A stretch of 16,316 nucleotides of DNA, from positions 1 through 16,316 of the forward strand of contig CAISOQ010000404.1 in NCBI GenBank assembly GCA_903887095.1. Reading direction: 5' to 3'. Position 1 is the first letter of the stretch. Each line of letters starts with the position of its first letter. Positions 14,934-16,316 of the stretch are shown piece by piece. The translations under genes were made by a program, and so were the position numbers. This DNA is from an uncultured Flavobacteriia bacterium. GTDB taxonomy: Bacteria; Bacteroidota; Bacteroidia; Flavobacteriales_D; Crocinitomicaceae. The notes beneath the pieces are model-generated. The model saw only the letters and a list, made by a program, of their open reading frames with translations. It was not told where the DNA came from and searched no databases.

Positions 14934-16316
14934 CTTCTTTCGTTTTTCTGTTGTTAAATCTGTAGTTTGCTTTTAGCAGGAAATACCTGGAAATAATCGT
15001 TGTACGAAAATCTGTCACAGCATTTCCATTGACTGATCGGGTAGCATTGATGTTTTGATTGAGAAGATCATTACCAACCAAGGAAACGGTCAAGTTTTGA
15101 GTTTTAAGGAATTTCTTGTTCAACTCTGCATTGAAGACAAAGAATTCTGTGTCATAAAATCCTCTTCCAGGTTGATTGTTCTTTGTGTAGTTGCCATCTA
15201 CTTTCACACCCACACCATTCGGAAATTTCCAATCGATTCCGAGTGAAATATTTGTAATTGAAAATGGAGTATTCGACACAGAACTCAATGAACTAATAGG
15301 ATTGTTGTAAGAATAACTTGATTTGAAATTAATTTCCAACGAATCCCATTCGAAGTCAACATCAAACTCAGGTGTGATGGCATAGTTATCTGTTACGTTC
15401 TCTAATGACCCTACATAACTTTTGAATCGGTTGAACGATGCACTTAACGAGGGTTGAAATTCAATTTTTCTATCTAGAATCGGATAACCACCTCCAGCAT
15501 AAATATTGGCATTCATGTTTCCATCAACATTGATTGTTTTGGAGGTTGTTTGTCCAAAAGAATTGAAATCTGTTTGAGTTGCAAAGGCGTTTTGTGTCAA
15601 GTTAACGGATCCTCCAGACCAAATGTATTTGCCCGAAAGTGCATTCCACGTATTGAAATTCACGTTGACCGTATGCACATAATTTGGCTTCAAGTCTGGG
15701 TTACCAATCTGAATTCTATTTGGATTAGAATTGTCCAATACAGGCTGCAAGTCTGTTATTTTAGGTTGTTGGGAACTTGTATTGTAATTTACAGTAAATC
15801 GCTTACTCATCGAAGGTTTGTACTCGTACTTGAATTTCGGCAGGTAATTGTTGATGTTTTGATTGATGACAGAATCCGTGATTAAATTGTGATTGTCAAT
15901 ATTGATATTTCTAAAGAATAAGCCTCCGGAAAGGTAGTGCTTACTTTTTTCATAGATCATTTCAGCGCCTCCTCTATTTTGAACGCGGGTATTTTCAAAA
16001 TTATTGGAAAATTCAGCTCTAAATCCGTTGTAGACTCCATTGACCTTATCGTTAGCCTCCTTCACCTGATCAGAAAAACCAAATTCATACAGGTAATTAA
16101 AGTTTACTTTCCAATGTTTCGATAAAGGTTCAAAATAACTAACTGTACCGTAATGACTCGTAGATGAATTATTATTGATTTTATTCTGATCAACAGAATC
16201 GGTAATACCTATTAGTTTGTAATCGGAGCTTGTATTCAGATAACCATCCGTTTTGTTATTCGTGGTAATGAGATCGTAGCGCACTTCCAATTCTCGTCGT
16301 TTCTTCATGAATTTAC
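14911..16316 (-). CDS. Outer-membrane beta-barrel / TonB-receptor-like protein, C-terminal part
   Basis: The frame stays open to the right window edge (Lys-Phe precede the Met at 16308), so the N-terminus, including any signal peptide, regulatory-like and plug domains, lies outside. The 468 residues seen are alternating amphipathic strands, with RIQIGNPDLKPNYVH (about 15673-15717), a strong marker of the TonB-receptor/OMP_b-brl_3 barrel, and the final strands YFLLKANYRFN. An 11-residue charged tail follows, and its last codons overlap the GLPGLI gene. Family knowledge: such barrels lie in the outer membrane and import or display polymers or chelates. The substrate cannot be read from this part. 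Confidence 0.88.
   Translation of the reverse strand, partial: KFMKKRRELEVRYDLITTNNKTDGYLNTSSDYKLIGITDSVDQNKINNNSSTSHYGTVSYFEPLSKHWKVNFNYLYEFGFSDQVKEANDKVNGVYNGFRAEFSNNFENTRVQNRGGAEMIYEKSKHYLSGGLFFRNINIDNHNLITDSVINQNINNYLPKFKYEYKPSMSKRFTVNYNTSSQQPKITDLQPVLDNSNPNRIQIGNPDLKPNYVHTVNVNFNTWNALSGKYIWSGGSVNLTQNAFATQTDFNSFGQTTSKTINVDGNMNANIYAGGGYPILDRKIEFQPSLSASFNRFKSYVGSLENVTDNYAITPEFDVDFEWDSLEINFKSSYSYNNPISSLSSVSNTPFSITNISLGIDWKFPNGVGVKVDGNYTKNNQPGRGFYDTEFFVFNAELNKKFLKTQNLTVSLVGNDLLNQNINATRSVNGNAVTDFRTTIISRYFLLKANYRFNNRKTKEDDFKGWH

Noticed and set aside
16306..16308. ATG at 16308 as start of the beta-barrel gene
   Set aside because: The frame continues to the window edge and the sequence at this point is already mid-barrel strand with no signal peptide.

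Overview
The window looks like chromosomal DNA of a member of the Bacteroidota, most likely Flavobacteriales. The evidence is: an AT-rich genome; a giant PKD-repeat protein ending in a gliding-motility/type IX secretion (T9SS type B) sorting domain; two TonB-dependent or TonB-like outer-membrane beta-barrels; a GLPGLI-family protein; a probable HYC_CC_PP-family protein; and several promoters matching the Bacteroidota consensus (TTTG, 17-23 nt, TAnnTTTG). No rRNA, tRNA, transposase, phage or CRISPR signal was seen. No stretch over 300 bases lacks a gene.

Layout. 1-3699 (+): 3' part of a very large secreted adhesin-like protein, made of eight consecutive 93-94-residue PKD-like repeats, a divergent ninth, three PKD domains and a T9SS-B signal. 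3779-4474 (-): degenerate MBL-fold hydrolase. 4569-4982 (+): small exported cupin. 4994-8077 (-): 1027-residue exported sortilin/VPS10-like BNR (Asp-box) propeller protein. 8194-8937 (-): exported LolA-like protein. 9090-10346 (-): metK, a self-contained unit with its own promoter and a clear intrinsic terminator. 10444-13492 (-): a three-gene set, HYC_CC_PP-type protein, TonB-dependent receptor, then exported HMA (CxxC) protein, which I read as an envelope heavy-metal (probably copper) handling operon. 13586-14182 (+): Nfu-type Fe-S carrier, divergent from the metal operon. 14187-14933 (-): GLPGLI protein, overlapping the end of an outer-membrane beta-barrel gene (14911-16316, -, cut by the window edge).

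How it fits together. Most genes are envelope or secretion functions; metK and nfu are the housekeeping exceptions. The most interesting part is the metal operon. All three products carry vicinal Cys-Cys pairs. Its likely promoter sits so close to the first start codon that the mRNA may be leaderless. A 27-bp near-perfect inverted repeat, with a core loosely like ArsR/SmtB-type operators, lies between the first gene and the TonB receptor gene. I see no defence, mobile or biosynthetic system that is clearly new. The metal operon with its dyad, the repeat architecture of the adhesin and the degenerate MBL protein are the points that deserve a second look.
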